Of a stretch of DNA of 64,000 nucleotides, positions 34,875 to 47,031 are shown piece after piece. Both the position numbers and the translations under genes were made by a program. Where the stretch lies: positions 1,550,001 through 1,614,000 of the forward strand of contig CP085834.1 in assembly GCA_020809705.1 (NCBI GenBank), read 5' to 3'. Within the stretch, counting starts at the first letter, position 1, and the number at the start of each line of letters is the position of its first letter. The DNA comes from Calonectria ilicicola (lineage: Eukaryota; Ascomycota; Sordariomycetes; Hypocreales; Nectriaceae). The notes under the pieces were generated by a model, which was not told the origin of the DNA, ran no database searches, and was given only the letters and a program-made list of their open reading frames with translations.

Positions 34875-35992
34875 CTTGAATTTGGATGATTGATGTGATT
34901 TGGAAGGAAATTTATGATGACTTCGACTGGTATTTGTACCTCAAGATTTCTATCAATATCCGCTGCCATCACTCACCATCCCTCTCACCGCGTGGATAAT
35001 TTGTAAACATGTTTTTAGTTTGACGAATAGGAAGCGTTTCATTGACTGCCATGACTTTGAACCGTGCTCATACCTATGCCGCGGCAATCGCGATGCATGA
35101 AACAGATGGTGATGGACGCTGTTTCTTGCTCGACCAAGACATCTAGGCTTACATGCCGTGTTTGAAAGTGGGCTCCCGCGCGGGAGTCCCCACTGTTTGT
35201 AAAATACGTTCAGTTTAGCGTCAGGATATACGGAAATATGTACGCCACGGTGGAGTTGATCCTCTGCACTCTGCACAAAGTCCCACTGGAATTGATGAGT
35301 GTCTCGGTGACACGGATCGCCCAGCAGTAAGTGATATGCGTCACATTACCAATAAGCATCGAGTCAGTGGTCCAAGGGACAGATAAGTGTCTTTTCTTTT
35401 TCCGGCTTGCCTCCGATAGATTTCGGTTAACCTCTGCATCTGCACCTCAGTCCTCCAGCTCAATTCTCCAATTTCTTTCACTACAACCCGCCAGCTTAGT
35501 TACTGAAAAAGTTTAATTCACTTCGTGTAATAGAAATTCTTGTTGGCGAAGTTTAAGAGCGCAGTGTGTGACAGTTGGGTCCCCCCTCGAGTGCTGTATG
35601 AATCGGTGAATGGTAGAAAAAGAACCTCTTGATATTTCAGAAATCACTGGGAGTGCGTAGGGCCAGGACAGTGAGACCTCTAGTTAGAATCCTACCTACA
35701 TCGCACTCTCCTTCCATAATGCTCACTTACATTCATTCAGCCTAGGGAGTACATCACTCATCAGGGTAGTCCCACTTCACTTTTGCCATCGTCATTGATG
35801 CAAGAGGCATGGTTGAATTTGTTAATCAGGGAACAGTCTATATTACAAACAGGTCCTATTGGTTGGTACTAAGCAAGTCTTGTGTGATATGAGATCATTC
35901 ACTGACAACAGCTTAAATTTAAAAATGCCCAAAAAGTACTATCCGACCTTATCTGATCGACTGCATTCAAAAAGATGACGCCGAAACATGGC
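34875..35992. other. Spacer, no gene seen
   Basis: About 1.1 kb lies between the dioxygenase start and the 3' end of the NLR-like gene. The open frames here have no recognisable domain. Confidence 0.5.
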
Positions 35993-38900
35993 TCAACCAT
36001 CCTCAGGTTCTTGCTTCAGTCTTTTGTTTGTGCATCGTCTTTGTCCCTTCGCATCGTTCTCTTCCTGGGCCTGGGGCTCTTGTTCCAAGGGTTCGTCGAT
36101 GCCTCGTTTCCGTGACTTGGCACCCTGATTCTCCAGCGACCTGAGGTTTTCGACACTGATGAGCGTGTCCGGATGTTTGAGCCCAAGTTTTCTCTCTCTG
36201 CCCTCCAGAGTCCGCCGGTATATCGCCTCCGCCTCTTGGTAGCGGCCTTGTTTCTCCAATACCAAACCAAGGTGACTGAGGCAAGTAAGCGTGTCTGGGT
36301 GCTCTGGCCCGAGCACTCTCTCACATCCTTCTACAGCTTTCCGGTCCATTTCTTCTGCTTCTTTGTTCTTGCCCTGTCTTAACAATACTGACCCGAGATG
36401 GCGGAGGCTAGCGAGGGTATCTGAGTGCTCTAGCCCATGCACTCTCTCACTTGCTTGTAGATCTCGCCGGTGCATTGCCTCTGCCTCTTCAAGCTTGCCC
36501 TGCTTTTCCAATATCGCTCCAAGATTGCTGATGCTGATCAGCGTGTGTGGATGTTCTGGACCCAGTACCTTTTCTCTGGCTTCTAGGGCTCTCCGGTGTA
36601 TGGCTTCTGCCTCTTCATATTTTTCTTGACTCCCCAGCGCCAGCCCGAGGTTGCCAAGGCTAGTCAGCGTGTCTGGGTGTGCTGGCCCAAGCGATATCTC
36701 ACTTTCTTGTAAAGCTTGGCGGTGCATAGCTTCAGCTTCTTTATACTTGCCCTGCCTCCAGAAGAGCCAGCCGAGATTGCTAATGCTAGCAAGTGTATCT
36801 GGGTGTGTTGGCCCAAGTACCTTTTTTCTTCCTTCCAACGCTTGTTGTTGGATATCTTCTGCCTCTTTAAACTTGCCCCGCCCCTCTAAGACGATTCCAA
36901 GGTCATTAAGCCTGGCAAGTGTGTCGGGGTGCTCTGATCCAAGTATCTTTTTGCTTCCTTCCAGGGCCCGTCTTTGTATTTCTTCTGCCTCTTCAAATTT
37001 GTTTTGTCTCTCCAATACCCAACCAACCTGACTAAGGCTAGTCAGTGTGTCTGGATGCTCTAACCCAAGTGCCTTCTCTCTTCTTTCCAGGGCCTCCCTT
37101 TGCTTGTTTTCTGCCTCTTGATATTTGCCCTGTTTCTCCAAGATCGACCCAAGGCTACTGGTTCCGGTGAGCGTGTCCGGGTGATCCTCTCCAAGCATCC
37201 GATTTTTAACATCAAGAACTTGTTTGATCTGAAGCTCTGCCTCATCCCATCGACCGTCTTGCTCAAGACACATTCCGTATCGCCACATGAGATCCATTCT
37301 TTTCTTCCAATCTTTGTCCACTAATTCAGGTTCTAGTGCCCGACGAACATGAATCAGATAGGTTCGCCAGAGACTGCGGTTCTCGTGGTTGTGATCCGGG
37401 AAGACCTTTTCTATCCGAGCAATGGCTTTCCTTTCTGATGACGCAAGCTGCCCTTCGATACGAAGCCAATTTCGTGTAGCCAAATGTACAAGCCGATGGA
37501 GACTAAGAGTCTTGTCTATCGAACGTTTCGTAACAAAAGAATACCCCATGAGTGTTCCAATTGCCTCTGTCTCCTCTTTGCGACACTCTCCTGGTGGAAG
37601 TAGGGAAGTCGGGATGTCATTCGGCTCAACACAAGCCATAAAAGACAGGTAATCTGCTGCGAGCGGGTCCCGTAGTCGGATCCGCTCAAATGATATCAAC
37701 CACGTCTTTGCTACAGCATTTTCAGTATCGCGATATCTCCCATCGTCCGGGAAATCTTCATCAAGAAGCCCAATCACCCTTTTTCCTCCTCTTCCTTCCA
37801 GAAGCAGTATATATTCCTCAAGTTCTATGTCGTTCTGATTGACATATCCTGCTGCCTGTACAATGGCCAGCGGAAGGTAGGTGAGCTGCGACAACAGAGA
37901 AATTGTGTCTCGCCGATTATCGATGAGGTTTGGTTTTATCAAGCATTCCTTGAGTAGCTGAATAGCTGCATCTTCTTCCATTGCTGGAATCTCAACAAGA
38001 CGTTTTTGTGTAAGGTGGAACGCTATCTTGCGATTGCGCGTAGTGAAAATTATGGCTCCTTGGTTGCTTTTTGGAAGGTAGTCCATCAAATTTCCCGATC
38101 CACCATCACTGCTGTTAGTTGTCCACATGTCTATATCATCGGCGTTGTCAAACACCAGCAGCCATCGTCCCGCACGATCCATGCTCAAGTGTCTTTGCAC
38201 CAGTCGCTTCACATCGGTTTTGTCTTCTTCCAAGCCTGGAATGTTGAGCTGCTGCGCAGCGTCAAGATAGCCTTGGTTTAGGCTTCCCCAGCTGTTTGCC
38301 GCTATCCAGATTATGGAACAATCAGAGTCCTTGTCTTTTATTTGGTAGAGCAATTCAAGCACAATTTGGGTCTTCCCTACACCACCCAGCCCCATGACGG
38401 CAACTTTAGCGGTACGTCCCTCATCATATAGCAATTCTTCCAGTTGAGAAAGCTGAGGCTGGCGACCTATGAAACGGGTGTTCCTTTCAAATGGAACCAT
38501 GAAACAACTATCATGTGCTACAGAGCCCAGCTGTTGCCGAACAATTTGAATATTATATTCCTACTCACTTCAGCGAGGTACGGGTGAACAGGCTGGCATT
38601 GCACTTACATCCATATGAACAGAAAATGAAAGGCGCGATCGATCTGTTCAAACATCAGTCAATTAGAGTCTTTATTTCCTATTCCAGGTTCTCAATCTAC
38701 ACACTCTTCTTCTGACTCAGGTTTTGAATGCAGTCCCGCAGCTTGAACTGGCGATCTTTATGTGTGATGTAACCATGAGTTGCTGCCTCCATAAGTCCTT
38801 TTTCCTTGTACTCATCAAGTCCAATATCCTGTAGTCCCTGCTCGACATTGAACCGGAAGTATCGCTTCTGGTCATAATGCTTCGCCCATTTAGCAATAAA

Positions 38901-39846
38901 CAACTTCTCCTTATTCTCCGTTTCTGTCGCGATCTGAACTACCGTCTGGCTAAGAAAACTAGTCATGCTGTCTTCAAATGCTTTCTTGCCTGGGTTACCC
39001 GTCCCAATCGAGATGAAGCACTTGACTAGCGGCTTCAGATCTCCAGTGTCTGGGCACCAGACATTGGATGCCTCACCCTCTAACTCATCCACTGGGTTGT
39101 TCGCACCGAACCCACCATCAGCAAACGATCGATGGCCGATACGAACAGGATCAAAGAAGGTGGTAGCTGCGGATGTCGCGAGGGCGGCCTGACATATTGT
39201 TGCCTGAATATCTGGTTCATGCATCAGTCCGTAGCTTCGAAGGCGCACAATGTCCTTCGTGTCACGGTCGGCCGTGCAAACAAAACTAGCCATGTCAGAT
39301 TGAGTTAACCAAGGCCAGAAAACCACTTACCTTCTACACTTGCGCTCAGCACCGTCATTGAGCAAATCATTTTCAGATGCACCATTACTCTCGACCACTT
39401 TCAAGATCGCAGCCTGCAACTCCGCCGAGTCAAATTGCGACGTAACTCTAAGGCGATAATTGAATGGGAGCCAGCTTTGTTTCTTTTTAAATACTGTTTC
39501 GGCAAGCCCGCTGTATGCGTCAATACACTGGTCCACATCCATCTCTAGTCGACCCAGCATGATCGCAATCAATCTTATTGATCGTCAGTACGTCACATTG
39601 ATGAAAAGTCTAAGGCGCTTACCCTCCGGTGCTCGTTCCTCCGATAAGATCAAAAACTTCACATGGCTTCACAGCAGGATGACCACCTTGCTTCCTTTGG
39701 TTGTTCAATTGATCCATGATACTTTTTAGAATGAAGAGTGTTGAGAGACCTCGTACTCCGCCACCATCGAGCGATAGCAGACACAAGCCAGTTGTATCGA
39801 CTAGGCTCGGTTCGTCGCCATTCTTACTTTTTGTCGCTTGCGCCAT
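35993..39846 (-). CDS. Patatin-NB-ARC-TPR (NLR-like) protein
   Basis: Exons 39846-39623, 39573-39331, 39285-38703 and 38530-35993 join in phase to 1,195 residues. The N-terminal patatin phospholipase domain has the oxyanion motif DGGGVRG, the GTSTGG nucleophile elbow and the DGG of the catalytic dyad in FADGGFGANNP. Then a linker ending SCFMVPFERN leads into an NB-ARC NTPase with P-loop GLGGVGKT and Walker-B-like LLVFDNADD, followed by nine 42-residue TPR units and a basic C terminus with two KR-rich clusters that could be a nuclear signal. This three-part layout is a known fungal NLR-type architecture linked to non-self recognition and regulated cell death; the partner is unknown. The last intron is 172 nt, long for this window, so separate patatin and NB-ARC genes remain possible, but the exact phase match and the SCFMVPFERN linker favour one protein. 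Confidence 0.85.
36130..37270 (-). repeat. Tandem 126-nt repeats encoding nine TPR units
   Basis: Nine consecutive 42-residue units each carry a variant of GxEHPDTL-LG-L-QGKYxEAExxxRxALE (kinesin-light-chain-like TPR). The 126-nt period is visible in the DNA. Units are similar but not identical, so the array is old enough to have diverged or is under diversifying selection. Confidence 0.85.
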
Positions 39847-40647
39847 AGCGTTTTCAAGATTTGGATGAGACTTTTCTCACAAATGTGTGTTATTCCTTCA
39901 ATATATGATTATTCAGCACAGAGAGGGGGCATTTTCGATCGCGGACTGGTCTTAAATACAACAGCGGGCTGATCTTAAGCGCCAGCCTGTTTTAAACGCC
40001 AGCTTTTCGAGTGGGGGTGGCCAGCTGAAGTGGCACGCGATAATAATCATGTGCCAACAACCAATTGCAATACAGACCCAACGCCAGAAAACGCCTCGTG
40101 TAAGGAAACCCAATCAAAATTTATTTATATAGTAGTGACTTGTGATGAACGCTGCATGAGTGTCTAGCTCATCTGGCAGGGTGAGGTCACCCACTCGGTT
40201 AAGTCGCTCAATTGGCTGGAGCATGAAAGGGGCTGCATATTTTCTCTAAATCCTATCCATGAGAATTCTTTTTGGGTCTCAGCCACTTTCACTCTCCATA
40301 CGCCACCAATGAACACGTCTCAGCTGATCGGGTAGTAACCCGCCGCTTTTACGGATAGATATAAATAGTATGAATAGGATAAAAAAAATTATATGAATAT
40401 CTCGAGAAATAGCACTAAAAGTCCGCCTCCCATTTTTCTATTTCCCTATTGTTTACTCTATTATATAGGCAAACCTATATTATTTTCTTCCTCTCTTAGA
40501 TTCCTATGGACTACGTGTTCATAGAGCCTAGCGAAAAATACATCAAGAAACCAAACCACAATCCGTCTCTATTTCCACAAGATGTTGTTACCTACGTTCG
40601 CTTCATCACAGACACTATCAAAAAGTAAAATATCATAGCTTTAGTCC
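39847..40647. other. Spacer, no gene seen
   Basis: An 801-bp AT-rich spacer lies between the NLR-like gene start and the 3' end of the asparagine-synthetase-like gene. No exon or repeat could be supported. Confidence 0.5.
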
Positions 40648-42956
40648 TCAGTAAGCCAAGCCAAGATCACAAACCGATGCCTTCTTTACTCCAAATCTCT
40701 CTGCCAATACCACCCAAGACCCAACATTGCACACCGTACGAAGGGCTGCTGAATCAGCCCGGTCTCCAAACCCGACATCAAGAGCATGCTTGATTACATC
40801 GTAATCAACAAAACCCAGCTTCTCCACAGCCTTTTGCGTCAGTAGCTTCTTAAACATTCTGTGGAGAGGTCCATCTCTTGACCATTTGGTAGGAGTCAGG
40901 AAAGGAACCTTCGTCCGTTTGTAAAGCTCCTCAGTGATATAAGGGCGGACTGCTTCACGAAGCACCCACTTTTCTGTCAGTGCTCGCACTGCTGACCCGG
41001 AGGTTTGCCACGAGTATGGGTCTGACTCCTCGAGTGGTGGAAACTTCACCTTGGAGCTAGGCGGGAGGGAGTTGGCATACTCAGCCAAGTTATGGTCCAA
41101 GAACGGGGTGCGTCCCTCAATACTGTTCGCCATTTCAAGGCGCTCTCCCTCCCAACCTAGGACGAAGTTAGGAAGGATGCTCTTTGACCACATGTAAAAG
41201 GCAGTGTTCAGAGGGTGCCAATTGGTACGCATTTTTGTTCGGATTTCAGGTGAAAGGCTGGCTATGACCGTATTTCGTGGGTCCCAGGCATGTTGATACT
41301 GCTCTCTCAGCTCTTTCGAAAATACCGAATGAGGGAGACCTAGTCCTAAAATTGTCCGTGGCATTCCGTTACCATTCACCTCTTCGAGGGACTTTGGCGT
41401 CTTCCGCATGCCCTGGGGCTCTCCGGCCCAATGCCACGCCGCAGCCCCTTCTGCGTGAGCAACCTTGCACAAACTCTTGCGCAAAATGTCATCTTTGGCC
41501 AAAACGGTCTCTGGCATGCTCAAATCTGGCTCGCGCAGATACTCGCTTAAAAGGTGTGAGTACCCGGCAAATAACTCATCGGAGCCCTCTCCGTTAAGAA
41601 CCACTTTAAATCCCCGCTCCATAACCTTGGCCGATAACGCAAGCTTAGAAACCGCATTTAAAATCAGAATGTGGTTTTCTGTATGATAAGCAGCATCGGC
41701 AAAGTTCTCTGCAAGTTCTTCCTCATCTATATTCTGCTTGATCAGGTCCAAACCCAACCACTCTGCGGTACGACCAGCAATAGCTGAAACTTGGAGTTAG
41801 TAAAGGTTTTCCTATTAGTTCATAAAATCACATACCCGATTCGTTATGGCCTGATTCTTGGGGAAACTGAATCGTAAAGCAAGAAATCTGAGAAGAGCTA
41901 CCATTGCCCACTTGAACCTTCTCCTTACGAGCCAGGTCCACCGCAATGCCCGCTACTGCTGAGGAGTCAATACCTCCCGATAGGTAGATCCCAATGGGGA
42001 CATCGGCTCGCAGTCGCAGTCGAATCGCCTCTGTAAGTCGTTCTCGGACTCCAAGGACCATCTCGTCAAATGTACGTGGGTCAAGGCTTGTCTAAAGTGG
42101 GTGAGCAGATATCCTGCGACCAAATTGAGGATGGGTCCTAGCATACCTTGTCTGGATATTCAGCATCCCAGTACTTGTTGATTTTGATGCCACACTCGTC
42201 GGTAATTTCCATCCAATGTCCTGGCATGAGCTTTCTTACTCCTTTAAATATAGTTCTGTCATCTATCATGTAGCCTCCATCCATAAGACTGCGAATATTC
42301 CACTCGGGTTTCCATCCTAATGGGAGAAATGCCTTCGCCTCAGAAGCCAACAAAACCTTTCCGTCAAGGGAGGTCCAAAAAAGCGGCTTGACCCCAAATC
42401 GGTCACGGCCAGCAATGATCTTTCTGGTGTCTGGTCTCTCATCAACCAAGACAAAGGCAAACTCACCACACAGATGTTCAAAAAGTCCTGGAGCTCCATA
42501 AATACGATAAAAGGCGACGACAAGTTCGCTATCGCTCTCGCTCATGAACTTGTATCCATGTTTTTCAATGCACATCTGGCGTAAACGATCATGGTCATAG
42601 ATCTCGCCGTTCACCACAGCATGGATCAAGCCGTCCTCGCTATGAAGAGGCTGCATACCACTAGGAGAAAGGTCTATAATTGAAAGACGGCAGTGTGCGA
42701 GACCGATGCTGGCATCAGCGTTGACCCAGACATCCGAGCCATCTGGCCCACGATGCTTGATGACGTCGACACTACTCTGGAGTTGCGTAATCAACTCGTC
42801 TCGCCCGATTTCCTCGGTGGATAGATCTTTGGCGTGATATGTTATGCATTTTTGGTTTTGAACGACATTTACATTCTGATTGTCACCAAGGTGTCCATGT
42901 ACATGGGCGTCGGGTTGGGCTGCAAGGCAAGAATAGATTGCTGTGAATCCACACAT
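40648..42956 (-). CDS. Glutamine-dependent asparagine synthetase (AsnB family, long form)
   Basis: Exons 42956-42147, 42091-41836 and 41783-40648 give 733 residues. It should transfer ammonia from glutamine to an adenylated carboxylate, classically aspartate to asparagine. The protein begins MCGF, where Cys2 is the N-terminal nucleophile of the glutaminase domain. HRGPDGSD, GEIYD, SDSELV and RDRFGVKPL follow. The synthetase half has the pyrophosphate loop LSGGIDSSAVA, then LNGEGSDELFAGY and EGRTPFLDHNLAEYANSLP. It is clearly longer than housekeeping eukaryotic enzymes of about 570 residues and resembles the larger AsnB-type fungal paralogues. The acceptor could therefore be a different carboxylic acid. 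No neighbour tells which. Confidence 0.9.
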
Positions 42957-44147
42957 GATGGTGGTTGAAAGAGAAGCTGTAGAATATTGAATTGAGGTGA
43001 GATTGCTAGAAAAGGTTCGGCCGACTCCATGTTGCGATCTTCAATTTATAGATGCCATTGCTCTCTCCTTTTAGTGCGGGAGTGGCAGCAGCCTAAGCAG
43101 TGAAGATCCTTGATCAACCTGGGCACTGTCAGCAACTAGTCCCAGGCACTAGCAAGCTTCCGTGAAAGACATAAGCAACCCCAACATAGCGCCGATTCAA
43201 TCATAACTGAGCTAAGGAGTAGCTTCAAGTTAATTTTAGGAATAGTTGCGACCTTAGGCCGTGCTTAACAAATGATGGACCTCGCACATGTACCATTTTT
43301 GTTGGTGATATGTCTTGTGCTCAGCTTGGGCGAAGGCTGCCCAAGTTTCGAGCAAGAAAGGCTCGCCGGAATGCCAATAATATCTGAATACAACTAATGG
43401 GAGCGGCTGGTGCCGGCACGGCTAGTGAAGTGGGAACGACTAGCTTAGTTTGACAAAAATTGGTGGCGTCAAAACAGGCCGCTTTTTAGTGTGAAAATAG
43501 AGCCATCAAAATATCCCGCTTCATGATATTCTATGTGAATGATAGTACTAACTTTGAATGTGACAAAGGCCTAGCTGTGATAGACATGTAAAGCTACTCC
43601 AACGCGTGAGTCAGATTTGTCTCACCACACCCCAAGCGCACAAAAAGGCCCGGCTACATGATAGATGATATTGTAGAAACTAAAAAGGTCCGAGCTACTA
43701 AGAATCTAGTCCAATTTTAGCGAAAAGCTCCGGTCCCAGGGGTTATCTACGGGTACCAAAACTTGTGCGCATGGCTTCGTAGTTTTATGGTTACAGTGAC
43801 CGCTATTTAGTGGATGGCTATTCATAAAGAGTAATTGATATTGTGTGACACCAAGAAGCAATTTTCAGAGGCTTGGAGTTACGACTGGTTAGGATAATCC
43901 ATGCGTTTCTTCGTGACTGAGCAATATCATCTTGGGTGATTGTAAATGCGCCATATCCCAGCAGAGTTTGAGGTACATCTTTTTTCATCCCGATACCTTT
44001 ATTTGGAGTAGTCGCTGAGTTATATATCTAAATGCTCATCCTAAGTCAGATAGTAGATGGAGTAGAGAGTGAATGGTGCCAGTTTACTACTCATTCTCAT
44101 CTTCATCCTCCGATTTGCGCTTTGGGGGGCCGAACTTGGGTCCATGG
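42957..44147. other. AT-rich spacer, no gene seen
   Basis: About 1.2 kb upstream of the synthetase start. The first 200 bp presumably hold its promoter; beyond that I see nothing coding. Confidence 0.5.
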
Positions 44148-44414
44148 CTAGTTTTCGAACACGAATTTCTTGATGTTTGACCCTTTTGTTTTTTGCCATG
44201 TCCGCATCCCAACCTTGTCACGGCATAATCCCAAGACGTCAAAAGATGTTTTACCTATGACTACGTGTAAGGGAGACCAATCGGATTTATCGCGCCGGTC
44301 CCGATTTAATTCGGTGTAACGAAATTGATTCTCCTCGAGAAATCTCTCCAATACGCAAGCCTCATTATTCCTGATACAGGTGGCGGTCGAAGCCAAAGTT
44401 CCTTTGTTTTGCAA
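44148..44414 (-). pseudogene. Ankyrin-like fragment
   Basis: An 88-codon frame contains an ankyrin-like pattern (DKSDWSPLHVVIGKTSFDVL) with no start context or partner exon. It lies on the opposite strand to the larger ankyrin relic next to it, suggesting an inverted, decayed copy. Confidence 0.35.
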
Positions 44415-44809
44415 TATCGCGGAAGGCTATGTTACTTCTGTGTTCATATCTTCAAAATGGCTCACTGTGATCTTGTGTGTAAAAAAAAAGCTCAAGCAGG
44501 TCTGTCAAGACTTTTCCATTGACAACATCTTTCTCAAACTCCTTCCACGAGCGTCTCACCTAGTAACACATGCAGAGGCGATTCAAATACTCGTCTTAAA
44601 CAGTGGTGACAATGGTTACTTGAGGAAGGCGGACCCATCTTGCGACATACATCAGCTGCAATACAAGGATGAGTGCTTTGTAGTGATAGAAGCGGTGGCA
44701 TCGAATCTTGAGCTCAACTCACTTGTACAAACTCTTGGCTTCGAATACTGCAAGGAGGTAGCACTTTGTTTCATCTACTTCAAAAGCCACCACACCCTAC
44801 CGTTAATAC

Positions 44810-45985
44810 AGTGAATACAGAAGGCCGTCAAATCTTGCTGGACTTCCTCCACACATATTCTAACACCAAAATACTTGGGCTAACTCATATGACAACACGA
44901 TTACAACTCCAGTCAACTATAGACAGATACATCCCCGAAAAATACACCGCTTTATGTTGCAACTATGTATAACAGTCTCAATTCTGTCAAAGCTTTTATT
45001 CATCAAAGAGTTAATGTTAAAGAGAGCGGAGCTTCTAACAGGACAGTACTCCATATTGGTGCCCAGTATGAGTCTAGAGAAGTAGCTGAGCGCCTTCTGA
45101 GCTGTGGTGCTCAACTAGATACGCTGTACATGGACGTGCAAACGCCTTCGGTGGCGCCTTGTGACCCTTGGCAGTGGCCCTTGTCCCAAGTGCTCACCAA
45201 GACCAAGACATCCAGCACGAGAAAAACCGCCGGTTTGTGGAAAAAAGTCATCTTCTTCATATTCCATATATCAAGAACAATCCTTTCTACCATGCCATGC
45301 CACTTGCTAGGAGTTGTTGACCCCTCACACAATTTTCCGCTTCTTGGAGCCGATTTTGAACAACAATATTCCCAACACAGGACATCTTTAACCACTGCCT
45401 GTTCGGGCTACCGCATCCATGACATCAAATGTCTTGTTTTCGTTATTAAAACACTGCTTCCAGTGCTTTTTCACCGGCGAAACGGGGAAGCTTGTGCTGT
45501 GAGCCCTCAAAGTGAAGTCGCCAAGTGTATTTTGGTCATGAGGTATTGGGAACAAAAGAAATTCATGCATCACGAGGAAAATACAAGACAGGTGTTTCAA
45601 ACCGATCGGGGGTGGTCATATCTAAGGTACCACTACAATAAAAGTGCAAGCAATTTCGAAATGCGTCAATTCTGGAATATACAACCAGACGCCAAGCTGT
45701 TATCTCTAGGTTGTGTGGGGGTTGTTTGAGTAGTGGAGCTAAGTGACTTTTAATTGCATCTTTCCCAGTGGTTCTATATTAGAACAGGCATCTTTATCAG
45801 ATTGCATGAGCACGGGTTGCATGGCATATCAACATCTAAATGGAAATTTAAAAAAGTAAATGTGTCAAACAGATATAGGGCACCATTGCACTACGCATTA
45901 GCGGAGTGTTCACTTCACTTTTGCCGTAGCCGGCAATGTGACAAAATGAGCTATGATAATTCTAGTAATACTTACCTTTGAGTTA
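44810..45985 (+). pseudogene. Decayed ankyrin-repeat gene
   Basis: Ankyrin signatures appear in several frames in order: KYTALCC just before 44960, then after a one-base frame change NSVKAFIHQ-NVK and TVLHIGAQYESREVAERLLS (from 44965), ADFEQQ-SLTTACSGY-HDIKCLV near 45350-45440, and NVSNRYRAPLHYALAECS near 45860-45915. No single frame spans them and I could not restore the order with introns. This looks like a gene of the NACHT/ankyrin or plain ankyrin type that has lost function in an AT-rich, possibly repeat-induced-mutation-affected region. Confidence 0.6.
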
Positions 45986-46579
45986 GATTTGTGAGGCCGC
46001 CCCGCCTCAGACACTCCCTCATTCCATCTTATTTTATTGCGCTATTCCGATTGAGATGCCAAGAACATGTGAGTGTCTAACACTTGTATCAGTTGCGCAG
46101 GTTGTATCGGGCCGAATCAAAATGTGACAGCGATCTCATTGTCAACTAAATGTGTTCAGAAGATCCATAATTATCCCTCAAAGTGAGAGAAATCCACAGA
46201 AAAGTCAGCTCCAGAACTCCAGTCCTAATCGCAGTATGCGACAGCTTCTAATCAAGTGGCTTCCAGCGGCTGGCCTCACCGTACTAAAATACAATCCTCA
46301 ATTAGAAAGAACACATTTATAACAAATCTCTCTGAAATTATGTCTTTCGGTCGGTGAATTGTTTGTCGCAGCCTGTGTCAATAAACCTACTTGTCTCTGT
46401 TGATTCCTTGGGCCACCAGTTGCCCAGTGTGACAGGTGTGAAAGGAAATTTGATCACATCCTCAACTACTTCGTTCAAGACAATCCAAGAACAAGGAACC
46501 ATTCAATCTTTATTTTATTTTTTGTCTTTTTATTAAAAAAGAAAAAAGGGAATTCGAAGTATTTTCACTTGTTACCAGC
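45986..46579. other. AT-rich spacer, no gene seen
   Basis: About 590 bp between the ankyrin relic and the small secreted-protein gene. No coding signal is seen apart from presumed promoter sequence. Confidence 0.5.
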
Positions 46580-47031
46580 ATGAAGTCGCTTTACATTTTT
46601 GGACTCATAGCTTTATGTGCAGCACAGAGGGAAATCCCATGTTCACAAGGTAAATGCAGGCCATGGTTCTGAGGAAAATAGCTTAACCAAAACAGATGCG
46701 GACTGCGATGCGAATCATTGTTGTATTTTCCAATTTTTGAAGAAGGGTGTTTGTAAACCTTATGTCAAGGAGGGCGGATCCTGTTGTACGTAAGTTACGG
46801 AATGGTAGAAGGATTGTCACTGACTTTGGTATAGATGGAAATCACGCAATATTTATGAGAAAGCACGTAAACTATTGCCCATGTCAACCCGAATTAACTT
46901 GCATATCCGATCCAATCCTAGATCTTGGGATTATGAGTCAGAAAATCACAAATGAACGATGCACAAATCGTACCAAGCGCGACAAATCTGCCGAAGATGA
47001 GCGAGTCGAGTCTCGAGGTGGCAGGCACTAA
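46580..47031 (+). CDS. Small secreted ten-cysteine protein with prokineticin/colipase-like spacing
   Basis: Exons 46580-46649, 46696-46785 and 46835-47031 join in phase to 118 residues. Splice signals are good (GTAAAT/ACAG, GTACGT/TATAG, CTGAC branch). The first roughly 17 residues are a signal peptide. The mature part has ten Cys arranged C-x5-C-x4-CC, then two single Cys, then CPC-x5-C and a final Cys. This spacing is that of the AVIT/prokineticin and Dickkopf/colipase-fold family, five disulfides in a compact extracellular protein. The C-terminal tail is charged and free of Cys. I infer a secreted effector-like or signalling-mimic protein; the real target is unknown. The AVIT N terminus needed for receptor activation in animal members is absent. 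Identity rests on Cys spacing alone, so another knottin-like fold is possible. Confidence 0.7.
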
